This document shows, one piece after another, positions 63,209 through 64,000 of a DNA stretch of 64,000 nucleotides. Within the stretch, counting starts at the first letter, position 1. Each line of letters opens with the position of its first letter. The stretch spans positions 1 to 64,000 of the forward strand of contig CAVOYQ010000012.1 in the NCBI GenBank assembly GCA_963700705.1. The letters are read 5' to 3'. The notes below the pieces were generated by a model. It was given only the letters and a program-made list of their open reading frames with translations, was not told where the DNA came from and searched no databases. The translations under genes were made by a program, and so were the position numbers. The stretch comes from JAHEFT01 sp963700705 (GTDB lineage: Bacteria; Pseudomonadota; Gammaproteobacteria; Xanthomonadales; SZUA-36).

Positions 63209-64000
63209 TCAAGCTCGATGAACCGGGGCGAGCGGCTTGTGCCCCGGCGCCGGCCGGAATACCTCGTGGTCATCGTAAAAATTCGCATCCTGCTCGCCCG
63301 CCTGCCACCAACCGGGAATCCCCATCAGGGGTATCGGGGACAGCCCGGCGGGTGAAGACAGCCATCCGGACCCGGCCAGGGAATGACCGAGAGCTTGGTC
63401 GAGTTGTTCCGCCGAAAGCCGGTCGGGGCAATACAACAGCAGCGCATGCGCGGTGACGGATTTATAGGGCTCGAGAAACTTCTCCAGGATGGCATGCCCG
63501 CACACCAGCACCTGCAGTCCCGAACCCCAGCTTTCCCGGTGGGTGATGTAAGCGGTTTTCCAGTCCCTCCGGGCCAGCGCGTTAAGGGCATCGATGTTGG
63601 ACCCGGAAATGATCACACCGCTCTCATCCAACAGGGTCAGGGCATCGCGCAACCGGCCTCTGCCGCGATCCTTTTTGCGGTCCATGTCCTGGTAGTGCAG
63701 CGAATTCATCGCGGCTTTGAGCGCCGGCAGACGGCACCAGGCCAGGGCATTGAACAGGTCGTGCCAGTTGTGCTCCCGGGTGCTGACCTGCCCCGTTTCA
63801 AATATATGCCGTTCGTAGTCCACGCCGGGTAGTTCAGCGGCAGGCACGAAACGAATGGCTTGGCCACTGCAGTTCGCAGTGTGCGGCGGTAAACACGCCT
63901 CGAGGGACCGGCTGTCCGGAAAAACTTCCCCGGGGAGGGCCCGCAGAAACTCCCGGTAACCGCCCCAGCAGGGGTCGTCCAGGTTGATTCTCGATTTCCA
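63209..64000 (-). CDS. DUF3025 family protein, 5' part beyond the window
   Basis: Open to the window edge; 263 residues are visible. The frame before 63847 (WKSRINLDDPCWGGYREFLR) continues smoothly, so the GTG at 63847 is not the start. Conserved blocks are YERHIFETGQVSTREHNWHD, LFNALAWCRLPALKAAMN, RRDWKTAYITH and FRPAPGHKP, all typical of DUF3025. Cytoplasmic, function unknown. Confidence 0.85.
   Translation of the reverse strand, partial: WKSRINLDDPCWGGYREFLRALPGEVFPDSRSLEACLPPHTANCSGQAIRFVPAAELPGVDYERHIFETGQVSTREHNWHDLFNALAWCRLPALKAAMNSLHYQDMDRKKDRGRGRLRDALTLLDESGVIISGSNIDALNALARRDWKTAYITHRESWGSGLQVLVCGHAILEKFLEPYKSVTAHALLLYCPDRLSAEQLDQALGHSLAGSGWLSSPAGLSPIPLMGIPGWWQAGEQDANFYDDHEVFRPAPGHKPLAPVHRA

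Noticed and set aside
1..64000. CRISPR arrays, tRNA, rRNA or prophage genes
   Set aside because: No regularly spaced short repeats, no recognisable tRNA or rRNA sequence and no phage structural genes were seen by eye; a tRNA scan would be decisive.

Overview
The window looks like a chromosomal segment of a gammaproteobacterium, probably marine or sediment-dwelling. The evidence is an adjacent fabA-fabB pair (anaerobic unsaturated fatty acid synthesis), a soeABC-type sulfite dehydrogenase operon, a FadL-type porin, an oligoendopeptidase F, a DUF3025 gene, a CigR-like protein, and GTAGGAGC-type REP palindromes like those of Pseudomonas and Xanthomonas relatives. A Woeseia/Chromatiales-like lineage is a guess only. 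No rRNA, tRNA, CRISPR array, phage module or intact transposase was seen.

Layout. 0-16 kb is a loose accessory region of mostly single-gene units: NHL beta-propeller, amidase, two small membrane-anchored proteins, DUF3667, two VOC-type proteins, a GST, a haloacid dehalogenase, an S9 peptidase and a methyltransferase. These units are separated by a family of about 75-130 bp intergenic repeats that all point the same way whatever the gene orientation. 16-21 kb has an exported short-chain dehydrogenase, a truncated paralogue of it, a secreted protein and a TolB-N/TPR membrane protein whose broken paralogue lies at 2.4-3.8 kb. 21-26.6 kb holds a class II photolyase that reads directly into an FAD oxidoreductase domain, a MerR regulator with a small protein copying its C-terminal domain, and an arsR-permease-thioredoxin operon. 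26.7-32.3 kb carries a lipoprotein M1 aminopeptidase, a secreted putative metallopeptidase and several gene remnants. 32.4-38.4 kb is a signalling and stress cluster: CsbD, hybrid histidine kinase with HPt, metallo-beta-lactamase-fold protein, receiver protein, BON lipoprotein, dodecin, DUF3185 and DUF1840. 38.7-47.9 kb has an EamA transporter, two copies of a small VOC-like gene in a direct duplication flanking an IPTL-CTERM protein and PepF, an NAD(P)-binding protein, a secreted GH18 protein and a CigR-like protein. 47.9-51.8 kb carries fabB-fabA and a CoxE/MoxR pair. 52-59.2 kb has a Tat-exported FAD oxidase and soeABC. 59.3-64 kb has a CoA-transferase, fatty acid hydroxylase, FadL, cytochrome c and DUF3025 genes on the minus strand.

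Many conserved genes are interrupted by apparent single-base insertions or deletions (about 3.5, 22.65, 31.1-31.4, 52.35, 53.47, 54.2, 54.8 and 57.3 kb), often with compensating shifts. This looks more like residual sequencing error than decay, although some loci (SDR at 20.6-21.0 kb, DUF1579-like at 29.5-29.8 kb, ketosynthase tail at 45.2 kb) are truncated in ways that indicate true remnants.

Themes. Lipid metabolism and envelope (fabAB, FadL, fatty acid hydroxylase, CoA-transferase), sulfur oxidation (soeABC, DsrE-like remnant), protein degradation outside the cytoplasm (S9, M1, PepF, putative metallopeptidase), and stress response (photolyase, ars operon, CsbD/BON/dodecin cluster) dominate.
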